Notes under the pieces: model-generated | What the model was told of the DNA's origin: nothing | What the model saw: the letters and a program-made list of their open reading frames with translations, nothing else | Database searches by the model: none | Shown: positions 32,684 through 39,921 of the stretch, piece by piece | How positions within the stretch are numbered: position 1 is the first letter of the stretch | Layout of the letters: each line of letters starts with the position of its first letter | Position numbers and translations under genes: made by a program | Origin: Ferruginibacter sp. HRS2-29 | GTDB taxonomy: Bacteria; Bacteroidota; Bacteroidia; Chitinophagales; Chitinophagaceae | DNA: 56,972 nt | NCBI RefSeq assembly: GCF_024343615.1 | Contig: NZ_RJUB01000146.1 | Location: 1-56,972 of the forward strand | Direction: 5' to 3'

Positions 32684-33241
32684 TCAGTTTGCCTCTCTCC
32701 CCCTCACATCCACAAACCATCCACCCTCCACCACACCCACCATCCGCATCCTCCATTTTTTCAATTCAGCAGAGGTGAAACACCCTTCAATACTCCCATT
32801 CATCAACGCAAATTCCATCAGTTCCTGCAGTACCTCTTCCCAACCTCGCATTACGCCAAATTTTTCAAAAGTATAGTAGGGATTTATATACTCCTCCCAA
32901 CTAAGATAGCGGGTAAGTGATGCCCACTCAGCCGTGGCCATACTATCAGGCATAGTTAGAGCCAGGTATTTTGAAAGTTCGTTTTCGTGTAGTATGGCAG
33001 GAGATCTTCTGCCGGTGCTGTAGCAGATAAATTCAGCTGCACTGAATAGCTTAAATAGCTGCTGGCTTAAAAATATAAGATTGGCAGGAGCCCCCTTATC
33101 ATAATATTTCTCTTTACCGGCCCATTTGAATAATTTATTTGTTTCTTCCAACGCTTCATGTAGATGAAAGCAATCGTAAAAATCGTGGATCGCCTCGTAG
33201 GCTTCTGTAATACTGGAAATGGTTTTTGTAGCTTGTTTCAT
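32684..33241 (-). CDS. Unknown protein, helical
   Basis: 185 residues from ATG at 33,241 (MKQATKTISSITEAYEAIHD); an ATG three codons upstream is equally possible. Predominantly helical, rich in aromatic residues (HDFYDCFHLHEALEET, then SLTRYLSWEEYINPYYTFEK), no signal or TM. Function not recognised. It is divergent from a small HTH regulator gene, with a nested palindrome between them, so it may be controlled by that regulator; this is inference from arrangement. Confidence 0.6.
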   Translation of the reverse strand: MKQATKTISSITEAYEAIHDFYDCFHLHEALEETNKLFKWAGKEKYYDKGAPANLIFLSQQLFKLFSAAEFICYSTGRRSPAILHENELSKYLALTMPDSMATAEWASLTRYLSWEEYINPYYTFEKFGVMRGWEEVLQELMEFALMNGSIEGCFTSAELKKWRMRMVGVVEGGWFVDVRGREAN

Positions 33242-33262
33242 TTTTATCATTTGATGGTGAGC

Positions 33263-33338
33263 GGTACATCAAATAATATTAAAAACGTTTCCCGCTTTAA
33301 AACGGGAAACGTTAGGCTTTCCTGTGCTTAGATGTACC
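33263..33338. promoter_or_regulatory. Nested palindrome in the divergent gap before the HTH gene
   Basis: An 11-bp perfect inverted repeat (AACGTTTCCCG, 33,284-33,294, with CGGGAAACGTT, 33,303-33,313) lies inside an outer pair GGTACATC (33,263-33,270) and GATGTACC (33,331-33,338). It could be an operator for the HTH protein or a 5' leader structure of the minus-strand gene. Confidence 0.5.
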
Positions 33339-33435
33339 AGATTTCAGAACGGAAAGTTGATAAAATAAAGATACAATTAATGCCTGACATCTGGGTCATT
33401 TATTTATAAAAATATTTTTAGTCTATTTGCTTACT

Positions 33436-33666
33436 ATGACCAAATTCATCAATACGAAATTGCTGCATAAAATTGGAGTGACAATTAAGGAAGTCCGAAT
33501 CAAGAAAGGACTAACGCAGGAAGATGTATATACGGACACCGGTATACATATCGCACGCATGGAAACCGCTGCCAGAAATTTATCTATAAGTAGTTTGTCT
33601 GTGGTAACAGACTATTTTGAAATCAAACTTTCCGATTTTTTCAAACTAGTGGAAAAACAACAATGA
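33436..33666 (+). CDS. Cro/C1-type helix-turn-helix regulator
   Basis: 76 residues from ATG at 33,436 (MTKFINTKLLHKIGVTIKEV). XRE-family HTH: IKEVRIKKGLTQEDVYTDTG, then IHIARMETAARNLSISSL as helices 2-4, ending SDFFKLVEKQQ. It lacks any effector domain, so it is probably a small repressor. A partial second copy of its C-terminal half follows at 33,771-33,872, and each is followed by its own hairpin. Confidence 0.82.
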   Translation: MTKFINTKLLHKIGVTIKEVRIKKGLTQEDVYTDTGIHIARMETAARNLSISSLSVVTDYFEIKLSDFFKLVEKQQ

Positions 33667-33679
33667 TTGTCTAAAAAAA

Positions 33680-33703
33680 GAGATGTTGTAGAAACAACAT
33701 CTC
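33680..33703 (+). terminator. Hairpin after the HTH regulator
   Basis: 10-bp stem (GAGATGTTGT/ACAACATCTC) with a 4-base loop, 13 bases after the stop. Confidence 0.65.
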
Positions 33704-33770
33704 GTATGATTACTCATGTATTGAAACTGCCATACCCCGCTGCTACCGGAATCATGTGGTACGAATTTAA

Positions 33771-33872
33771 ACTGCCGCAGTAAATATTTCTATTAGTAGC
33801 CTAGCTGCGTTGACCGATTATTTTGAGATAAAATTATCCGACTTTTTCAAAATGGTTGAGAAGGTACAATAA
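33771..33872 (+). pseudogene. Remnant of a second HTH regulator (C-terminal half)
   Basis: Reads TAAVNISISSLAALTDYFE, then IKLSDFFKMVEKVQ and a stop, clearly homologous to the last 34 residues of the intact regulator just upstream. The 5' part is missing and a stop precedes it in frame. Product of a local duplication and deletion. Confidence 0.8.
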
Positions 33873-33878
33873 GAAACA

Positions 33879-33900
33879 GGATGCTGTTTCTACAGCATCC
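33879..33900 (+). terminator. Hairpin after the HTH remnant
   Basis: 9-bp stem (GGATGCTGT/ACAGCATCC) with a TTCT loop and trailing T, located like the hairpin of the intact copy. Confidence 0.6.
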
Positions 33901-33926
33901 TTTACACATAAAAATAAAAATAAGTT

Positions 33927-34190
33927 TTAATGCCAAACCGCATTTGCCATTTTCCATTTAATACATCTTTCTTTCACCGCCCATAGCAGGTAAGCTCGTA
34001 ATGCACTTTCATCCAATTCGATCGCTGCATTATAATACATTTCAAATACGGCCATGCTAATACTGTCGGCAGCCGGTTTGGATCCCGTCAGGATTCTTGC
34101 GTACCTTGTTAAGATAGCATCGTAACGAAAAGCGATATTAATCAGGGTACTTAGTTGCATATAATTCAGTTTAGCGTTACTTAGTTCCAT
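33927..34190 (-). CDS. Small unknown protein, last gene of the sigma-factor operon
   Basis: 87 residues from ATG at 34,190 (MELSNAKLNYMQLSTLINIA); it overlaps the preceding DUF3606 gene by 14 bases. Helical, with RYARILTGSKPAADSISMAV and a Trp-rich end (KWKMANAVWH). Nothing recognised. The overlap implies co-translation with the DUF3606 protein. Confidence 0.55.
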   Translation of the reverse strand: MELSNAKLNYMQLSTLINIAFRYDAILTRYARILTGSKPAADSISMAVFEMYYNAAIELDESALRAYLLWAVKERCIKWKMANAVWH

Positions 34191-34392
34191 AACATCCCAA
34201 TACAAAGCGGTGTTTCGCTTTAATGTATTTCACAATATTTTTTCGCATAGGCCCGGCCGCCCGTATAGCTCCGCTGATAGCCTGGTGACTGAGCATGTGA
34301 TAGGTACGGTGCAGATATTCAACTTCTGAGGGGTCAGCAGCTGCTACGCGTATACGGTCTTGTTTGCCTTTGAGTTTTTTGTTGTCTGCCAT
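34177..34392 (-). CDS. DUF3606-like small protein
   Basis: 71 residues. Begins MADNKKLKGKQDRIRVAAAD and EVEYLHRTYHMLSHQAISGA, matching the short DUF3606 pattern (DNKK..GKxDRxRV, then a helix-turn-helix-like pair). The function of the family is unknown. It follows the RteC-like gene by 32 bases on the same strand. Confidence 0.72.
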   Translation of the reverse strand: MADNKKLKGKQDRIRVAAADPSEVEYLHRTYHMLSHQAISGAIRAAGPMRKNIVKYIKAKHRFVLGCYGTK

Positions 34393-34424
34393 TAGTTGAT
34401 TTTTTAAAAATTTGAGAAAAAAGA

Positions 34425-35603
34425 TTACGCCGCTGCATATTTGCGGGCAAGATTAAATACTACCATAATCTTATCGCGAAACTTGTTTACCAGATTTGGG
34501 GAAAATTGAGTGCCTTTTCTCTTTAGCGTCTTTACCGATGGGGTGATGGTATTTTTTGTACTGAATACTTCCGATACCCACCGGATCACTTCACTGAAAT
34601 TTTCATTCCGGATGATCTTCGCATCCATCAAGACGTGTACTGCCAGGCTTAATTCTTCCACCGATAAATCCAGCTTCACTTTTGCGTTAGCCTTATGTAA
34701 TTGGGGGCTGCCGGCATTTAATTGTTCGTGTTGGTAAACCTGCTCCAGGTATTTTAGCTCGTCGGCTATAAGCAACGAAAGGGATTCGGAAATGGAGGGG
34801 AGTAGAGAGTTGTAACGGGAAGAATATAGCAGGCTGGATTCCCTCATTAGTTTCTGTTGATGGTAGTAATACAACAGCCGCGATTTTGTATCCAAGAGTT
34901 CATTTGCCCGGCCAATTATCAAAGATTTACAAAATTCATAGAATAAGTAATCGTTGTAATTTTTTCCTATCAAAAAAAATAACACAAACTCTTCATTCAA
35001 CTCTTCCGTTTTCAGGCCTTCGTCCCAGCTTTCGATAAACGATCTCAAAAAATCTAACCGCCGGTAGGTAAAAGTTTTGTCTTCATCGAGATAATCGAGA
35101 AATGGCTTTTTTGCGCAGGCCTGCAACAGAGGTATTATATCTGCTTTACGAAAACCTTTATCAATCTTTTTCAAAAAGTCTACCACTATCTTCTCCTGGT
35201 CATGCCTCATTTTCTCCGGAATGGTTTGTTCATAATTTCTGTGTGCGCAAAATTGTTCCTGAACAAACTCCAACAAGCCCTCTAATTTTTCGATAAAGAT
35301 TTTAAATGCCTGCACGTTATGTTCCGGCATCGGTTTAGCGCCCTTGACACACTCTTTGATGTAATGATGGATCAAATCTAACGATGTAATAATATCCCTT
35401 TCATAAAGTGGTACATAATGACTTAAGGTGGCATAGTCATTGGTACGTAGCAGCGTATATAAATGTACTTGTGCGCTGGTCACCGATTCGGCAATCGATG
35501 AAATAAATACTTTATTTTCGGAGCGGAGCAAAACGAAATCACCTGCTCTTTTTCCGAGCTTATTCTTAAGCATTTCCATTATTTTATGAAATTCATATTG
35601 CAT
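34425..35603 (-). CDS. RteC-like protein (tentative)
   Basis: 392 residues, helical throughout, no signal. The C-terminal ~100 residues (KVKLDLSVEELSLAVHVLMD, then AKIIRNENFSEVIRWVSEVF, ending PNLVNKFRDKIMVVF) resemble the winged-helix end of RteC, a regulator of excision in Bacteroides conjugative transposons. Similar proteins are also widespread in Bacteroidota genomes without such elements, so the name is a pattern-level suggestion. It starts 18 bases after the putative outer-membrane protein gene in a sigma-factor-led operon. Confidence 0.5.
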   Translation of the reverse strand: MQYEFHKIMEMLKNKLGKRAGDFVLLRSENKVFISSIAESVTSAQVHLYTLLRTNDYATLSHYVPLYERDIITSLDLIHHYIKECVKGAKPMPEHNVQAFKIFIEKLEGLLEFVQEQFCAHRNYEQTIPEKMRHDQEKIVVDFLKKIDKGFRKADIIPLLQACAKKPFLDYLDEDKTFTYRRLDFLRSFIESWDEGLKTEELNEEFVLFFLIGKNYNDYLFYEFCKSLIIGRANELLDTKSRLLYYYHQQKLMRESSLLYSSRYNSLLPSISESLSLLIADELKYLEQVYQHEQLNAGSPQLHKANAKVKLDLSVEELSLAVHVLMDAKIIRNENFSEVIRWVSEVFSTKNTITPSVKTLKRKGTQFSPNLVNKFRDKIMVVFNLARKYAAA

Positions 35604-35621
35604 ACAGATAGTTTTAGCAGG

Positions 35622-36704
35622 CTATTTTAATGACTGGGTAATCCTAAGGCTTGGGATAATGCCTTTAAAAAAATCATGAAAGTAGAAGGTGGGGTCAATT
35701 CGCAGGGAACCTTTATTTACAGATATCCTTGCTACTTCCAGCTTAAACGAGTGATTGTTGTAGATATGATCCCGGCGTTTTACCAGATATCCCAGCATGA
35801 AGTTGGGATAAATCCGAAACGGTTTGTTGGGAGACGTCAGGTTGATTGTTCTATATCCCGCTATTAAAAAATTATTCTTCATCGTTTTCGAAACTCCGTT
35901 ATGCTCTTTTGAAAAAGTAAAATGAGTTTCGCTTCCTATCCAGTATTGTACCTGCATATTGTACTGCTCTATTGCGAGCCCCATTCCAAGATGAACAGAG
36001 GGGACAAAACGATCTTTGTAATTCTGGGCACTTAACGAAAAATCAAACTTTAGGATGACCTGCTTTTTATATGGGTTGTAAGCTTTGAGTATTTGCTTTT
36101 CGGGATCAGCTTTCAGGTAAAGCATCCCTTTTTGTGTATAACCCCACAGGTGATCATTGTCCCTATCCATAGTCTTGAGGATAGCGTTATACCTGCCATT
36201 GTTATAAGAGTCGATTCGATCCAGATCATTAAGAAGAAGCGTAATCCGTAAAAATGGAGGTTGCCCCTGCGAGGATGGAGTGATACTGTAAACATTCAGA
36301 TAAACGGTGTCCTGGCAAAACTTTACCGGTTTGCTATTTCCTTCGTACAGCAGTAGCCGCTTTTCCTGAGGCGGAATAGAACTCCAGCTTACCACTTTCA
36401 TCAGCGTATCGTAAAGGCTTATATTAAGCTTCCTGGCCGATAGATCATCCACAAGGCTATCCTGCATTTGGCGGTAAGTGGTAATAATAATGTTGAATAG
36501 GGAGTCCAGGTTTGTTTTTAATGGCGCGCCACCCATATCGTAAATATCGATTCGCATGCTATTGTTCGCTTTTAAATCAATGAAATAACTACAGGTGAAG
36601 TTTTCCATTTGCTCAATCTTACTAGTTCGTTTTTTGAGCAATAATTGTGCGTTACTAGTGTGATAAATCATACACATGGATAGTAAGAGGATAAAAATTT
36701 TCAT
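35622..36704 (-). CDS. Exported protein, probable outer-membrane beta-barrel
   Basis: 360 residues. Signal peptide (FILLLSMCMIYHTSNAQ). The C-terminal half shows amphipathic strands separated by turns (VPSVHLGMGLAIEQYNMQVQ, then YPNFMLGYLVKRRDHIYNN), ending in a short polar tail. N-terminal residues 30-200 are mixed and may be a plug or periplasmic domain. It starts 9 bases after the anti-sigma-like gene. A cell-surface function controlled by the sigma factor upstream is a reasonable guess; the ligand is unknown. Confidence 0.6.
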   Translation of the reverse strand: MKIFILLLSMCMIYHTSNAQLLLKKRTSKIEQMENFTCSYFIDLKANNSMRIDIYDMGGAPLKTNLDSLFNIIITTYRQMQDSLVDDLSARKLNISLYDTLMKVVSWSSIPPQEKRLLLYEGNSKPVKFCQDTVYLNVYSITPSSQGQPPFLRITLLLNDLDRIDSYNNGRYNAILKTMDRDNDHLWGYTQKGMLYLKADPEKQILKAYNPYKKQVILKFDFSLSAQNYKDRFVPSVHLGMGLAIEQYNMQVQYWIGSETHFTFSKEHNGVSKTMKNNFLIAGYRTINLTSPNKPFRIYPNFMLGYLVKRRDHIYNNHSFKLEVARISVNKGSLRIDPTFYFHDFFKGIIPSLRITQSLK

Positions 36705-36713
36705 AAAACAACT

Positions 36714-37433
36714 TTATTGATTAATTAAATTATTGGTGTCTTGCGATTGCCTGATAATTGCTGGTTTAAAAAGTGTGTCTTTTTTCTTAAGCTGAGGTTT
36801 ATGATCTATGCGCTGTTGAAGCATTTGCCAGAGATCATTATCTGTTATCCGAACCCCTTTTGGTGGTTTTACGGTTAAACTATCTTGGGCATGCCTTACC
36901 TGATCACTGTCTTTAACAGCGGCCAAATGAATGTCTGGGTTGGGAAGTTGACGCTGGTTTTGATCAAGCCGCTCGTAGAATTTATTATGCTGAAGTGATT
37001 CCTGTCTTACCTTTTTATGGGGTGTTATAAGTGTTGTTGCGGGGCGCCCTGTGCGCTCGTCAGTCATCTTATTTCCCCTGGAAACAATTGCAGGTTTTGT
37101 GGAACGTAGGTTTATAGAATCTTCAATCATGTAAGACCTATCAATTCCAATATGGCTATTTGTGGCGATAGCTGTTTTTGCTAGTTGTGTTGTTGAACTT
37201 TGTCTCCAGGCAAAAAATATGGCGAGGCCAAGCAATATAACACTACAGGCAGCCAGTGCCCGAACCTGGCGGCGGATAGCTCGTTTCCTGGAACTTGCTA
37301 TAATAACCCTCTGAACTTCCATTTTAATGAGCACATTTTGCCATACACGTTCTTTCGCGTCTTTCATGTATTGCTGGTCAGGATGTTTTTTATACTGGTT
37401 ATCGCCCAGGTCGGAGGTTTCATTAATTTCCAT
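36714..37433 (-). CDS. Single-TM protein, probable anti-sigma factor
   Basis: 239 residues. A cytosolic ~70-residue N-terminus ends in a basic patch (SSRKRAIRRQVR). One TM segment follows (ALAACSVILLGLAIFFAWR) and then a ~145-residue periplasmic Lys/Gln-rich tail. It lacks a recognisable ZAS motif, but its 11-bp overlap with the ECF sigma gene and its topology fit a membrane anti-sigma factor. Confidence 0.65.
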   Translation of the reverse strand: MEINETSDLGDNQYKKHPDQQYMKDAKERVWQNVLIKMEVQRVIIASSRKRAIRRQVRALAACSVILLGLAIFFAWRQSSTTQLAKTAIATNSHIGIDRSYMIEDSINLRSTKPAIVSRGNKMTDERTGRPATTLITPHKKVRQESLQHNKFYERLDQNQRQLPNPDIHLAAVKDSDQVRHAQDSLTVKPPKGVRITDNDLWQMLQQRIDHKPQLKKKDTLFKPAIIRQSQDTNNLINQ

Positions 37434-37965
37434 GATTTGGTGAGTTTGAGATGATGAGTGATTGTAAATATGCTTTCGACCGCTTCAGGTAAATGCGGGA
37501 TGTGTTGATATTAATTTTTAGCAGGCTTGATATCTCGGCGTGTGATAAACCTTCGATAGCCGACAGGATGAATACAGATCTGCCGGGTTCCCGCAATCGC
37601 ATAATCAAGTCCATCAGATCTTTTGCAGACAAATTCGCCATAACAACGTCTTCGAACGTTAACTCCCGGACGGCATTTTCTTCCGCCGTCATCCAATGGC
37701 CGTAAGTGCGCCTATACCGGTGGCACTCAAGGCGAATAAATCCTTTCAACCAATTGATGACAGATTTTTCCCCCTGGTACTTGAATACATGCAGCCTTAC
37801 AAAAAATGCTGCAAAGCACTCTGATACCACATCTTCAGCATCGTGCCGGTTTTTCAATCTGACATTACAATAAGTCAGGCACTCTTCATAATAGTAGTCG
37901 AACAGCTTGCGCTGGGCATTGACATTTTTTTTAGATGCTTGTTCGATCAATTCTGGTACAGTCAT
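37423..37965 (-). CDS. ECF-type RNA polymerase sigma factor
   Basis: 180 residues. Region 2 includes QRKLFDYYYEECLTYCNVRL and the DAEDVVSECFAAFFVRLHVF core-binding segment. Region 4 is RSVFILSAIEGLSHAEISSL followed by KININTSRIYLKRSKAYLQ. Typical of Bacteroidota ECF sigmas paired with membrane anti-sigma proteins. First gene of a six-gene unit running 37,965 to 33,927 (sigma, anti-sigma-like, exported barrel, RteC-like, DUF3606, unknown) with overlaps or gaps under 35 bases throughout. Confidence 0.92.
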   Translation of the reverse strand: MTVPELIEQASKKNVNAQRKLFDYYYEECLTYCNVRLKNRHDAEDVVSECFAAFFVRLHVFKYQGEKSVINWLKGFIRLECHRYRRTYGHWMTAEENAVRELTFEDVVMANLSAKDLMDLIMRLREPGRSVFILSAIEGLSHAEISSLLKININTSRIYLKRSKAYLQSLIISNSPNHGN

Positions 37966-38515
37966 GTTTAGGTTTTTACGGGTTTATAAATACTATCGCC
38001 ACTTTTTGAGCAAAACGTTTCAAAAGAGGCCGACTTTTTTTAAAAAAATTTTTCAGCCATTGGGATCCGGATGAAAAATGCGGCGCAAATGAAGGCATAC
38101 AATTAGCGTCCTGCAACTTTTTACCGTGGAAAAAACCTCAGGATTTAGGGAGAAAAACCTCAGGATTTGCCGGGAAAAACACCGGCGTTTTATGGTGAAA
38201 ACAACATTCTTGTGATTTTTTGTAAACTTTTTTAAAAATTAAAAGCCGCTGCTGTACTGGGTTTCGGGTAGGGGCAGGTGCCCCCATGGCCCCTTTTTGC
38301 CTGGTTGAATGTTGTTGCTTTGTTTTCAGAAAGAGGGAATGGAGGAAAGGGGATGGAAGGAAAAAATTGAGTATCCAGCCAATTTCGATTTTAGGTGGTG
38401 GTGTGCCAGTCGCCCAAAAAAAAGATTCCGCTGACACGAAAAACGTGTCAGCGGAAAATAGAAATGGCGGCTCTGGCACAAAGGCGTCTAAAACTGAACT
38501 TTTAAAATTTTTGAC
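37966..38515. other. 550-bp gap between the sigma operon and the HTH gene
   Basis: No convincing gene on either strand; a minus-strand frame across 38,138-38,641 has unlikely composition and overlaps the HTH gene. It holds a short direct repeat (AAAACCTCAGGATTT at about 38,131 and 38,153) and a perfect hairpin at 38,426-38,456 (13-bp stem, TTCCGCTGACACG and complement, A5 loop). The hairpin could act as a terminator or as a 5' structure before the HTH gene. Confidence 0.6.
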
Positions 38516-39085
38516 ATGAGTACACTCAGGGAATTCCGCAAAAAAGCAATGCTCAGCCAATCGACCATGGCTGAAATGCTTAAAACAACCCGGAGCCAGA
38601 TAAATATGGCTGAAAGAGGCGAACGCCCCTTGCCAGCCCATGCAGTAGAAAGGTTGGAAGAGTTTCTAAAGATTTCAGCAATCGGTGGAAAAATGCCGAT
38701 AGAGGAGCAACTGAGAATAATTGAAAGTGAGCTGATGTTGGGTTTCGAAGCAAAAAGTATCTGGGAAGCCATGCTTTCAAAAAACACCTGGCAGCAACAC
38801 TGTCTCCGGCAACAGCTAAGAAAAATGCAGCTTGACTTTGAAGCGACATTGCGTAAAAGCCGCGGGATTTGGCAGGCAGTGCAATCGCTTCCTGCTGTAA
38901 ATGGAGCACCGGTAGAAATTGATTACCTGGACGACATACAACAAACAATACAACGAAAATTATTGACCTGTGGGAGGATTGCGCAACTCCGACTACAGTT
39001 ATCAATCGACTTGCTCCTGGCCGAAGCAAGCCTTTTAAACCAATATCTCAATCCGGCGACGGCCGCGAAAGAGAAGCCTATGTGA
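38516..39085 (+). CDS. HTH-domain protein with long helical C-terminus
   Basis: 189 residues. An XRE-type HTH at residues 4-52 (REFRKKAMLSQSTMAEMLKT, then TRSQINMAERGERPLPAHAV) is followed by ~130 residues of helices (QLRKMQLDFEATLRKSRGIW). Probably a dimerising DNA-binding regulator. It lies 31 bases upstream of a coiled-coil protein gene and heads a short plus-strand run leading to the DUF5675 and RHS genes. Confidence 0.8.
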   Translation: MSTLREFRKKAMLSQSTMAEMLKTTRSQINMAERGERPLPAHAVERLEEFLKISAIGGKMPIEEQLRIIESELMLGFEAKSIWEAMLSKNTWQQHCLRQQLRKMQLDFEATLRKSRGIWQAVQSLPAVNGAPVEIDYLDDIQQTIQRKLLTCGRIAQLRLQLSIDLLLAEASLLNQYLNPATAAKEKPM

Positions 39086-39116
39086 CCATTTTATTTAACT
39101 TCTAAAATCAAGTACA

Positions 39117-39527
39117 ATGGAGTACTCACTCTTATTATTGACCACAGTGGCCGACTGTGATGCGCTGTTAACATCGGCAGGGTTGCAAAAACAGGAGATC
39201 GAAATTAAAAAGTATCAGCAGGATAAAAAGCGCCTGGGGATCACAAACAATACCCTGAACATAGAAACAGAAAGGCCTGCACTTGAAGCAGAAATTGCTG
39301 CCTATGAAACAGTGATTGCCAATCTTCCTGAAGGTGATGCTAAAAAGTCGATGGAGAGCAAATTGAAGAAAACACAGCATAAACTTTTCCTGTTAAACGA
39401 AAAGTCGGAAAGCTATGGTTCAGTTGCCATGAATTCCCTGGAATTTCAGATCACCTGCATCGAAAATGACCTTGTTGCAATCGACGACTTCATTGCTCAG
39501 ATCCAGGGCCGGAAAGCGGCTTTGTAA
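39117..39527 (+). CDS. Small coiled-coil protein, unknown function
   Basis: 136 residues, almost entirely helical with heptad character (LQKQEIEIKKYQQDKKRLG, then KKSMESKLKKTQHKLFLLNE). No signal or TM. It probably forms a transcription unit with the HTH gene. No family recognised. Confidence 0.6.
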   Translation: MEYSLLLLTTVADCDALLTSAGLQKQEIEIKKYQQDKKRLGITNNTLNIETERPALEAEIAAYETVIANLPEGDAKKSMESKLKKTQHKLFLLNEKSESYGSVAMNSLEFQITCIENDLVAIDDFIAQIQGRKAAL

Positions 39528-39605
39528 CGCTTGTAGTCCTGCATCGCGGATAAAACCGCCAACCCATGCAGGGGAACGCTTAAGCTGATTACCCCATTCA
39601 CTCCT

Positions 39606-39650
39606 GTCTGAACGGCATTTAGCCGGGAGGGCACTCACAAATTCACTCAT
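39606..39650. repeat. 45-bp dispersed repeat, copy 1
   Basis: The word GAACGGCATTTAGCCGGG with flanks ending in ATTCACT recurs, with a few changes, at 45,612-45,655 (GAACGGCATTCAGCCGGG). Both copies sit next to a gene end or start in an intergenic gap. Confidence 0.75.
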
Positions 39651-39651
39651 C

Positions 39652-39921
39652 ATGAAACTGGAATTATTCAGAACGTACCTCCTCGGAGGCACTAACGGAG
39701 TATTGTCTTTTAATAAGATAAAAATATGTGCAACGATAGAGTTGCCATGGAAAAAAAATGCACCCCGTATTTCGTGCATCCCCGAAGGAGAGTACCTGGT
39801 AGTACAGCGATACAGCCCAAAGTTTGGAAATCATTTATGGCTGCCGGATGTGCCCGACAGGTCACTGATCCTGATACATCCTGCCAATAATGCAAAGAAA
39901 GAAGAAAACGGTGACCGTTGA
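39652..39921 (+). CDS. DUF5675-like protein, truncated
   Basis: 89 residues. [20 protein letters not shown] is followed by [20 protein letters not shown] and [11 protein letters not shown], the usual DUF5675 core, which normally continues with a conserved LxGCI block. Here the frame leaves the family right after HPANNA and ends KKEENGDR. From that point the DNA matches RHS sequence in another frame. It is therefore a 3'-truncated gene created by a join to the RHS fragment. Family function unknown; often near mobile or phage-like genes. Confidence 0.7.
   Translation: MKLELFRTYLLGGTNGVLSFNKIKICATIELPWKKNAPRISCIPEGEYLVVQRYSPKFGNHLWLPDVPDRSLILIHPANNAKKEENGDR

Noticed and set aside
38138..38641. 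167-codon minus-strand open frame before the HTH gene
   Set aside because: Low-complexity Phe/Pro/Ser-rich translation, overlap with the well-supported HTH gene on the other strand, and no start or family features.
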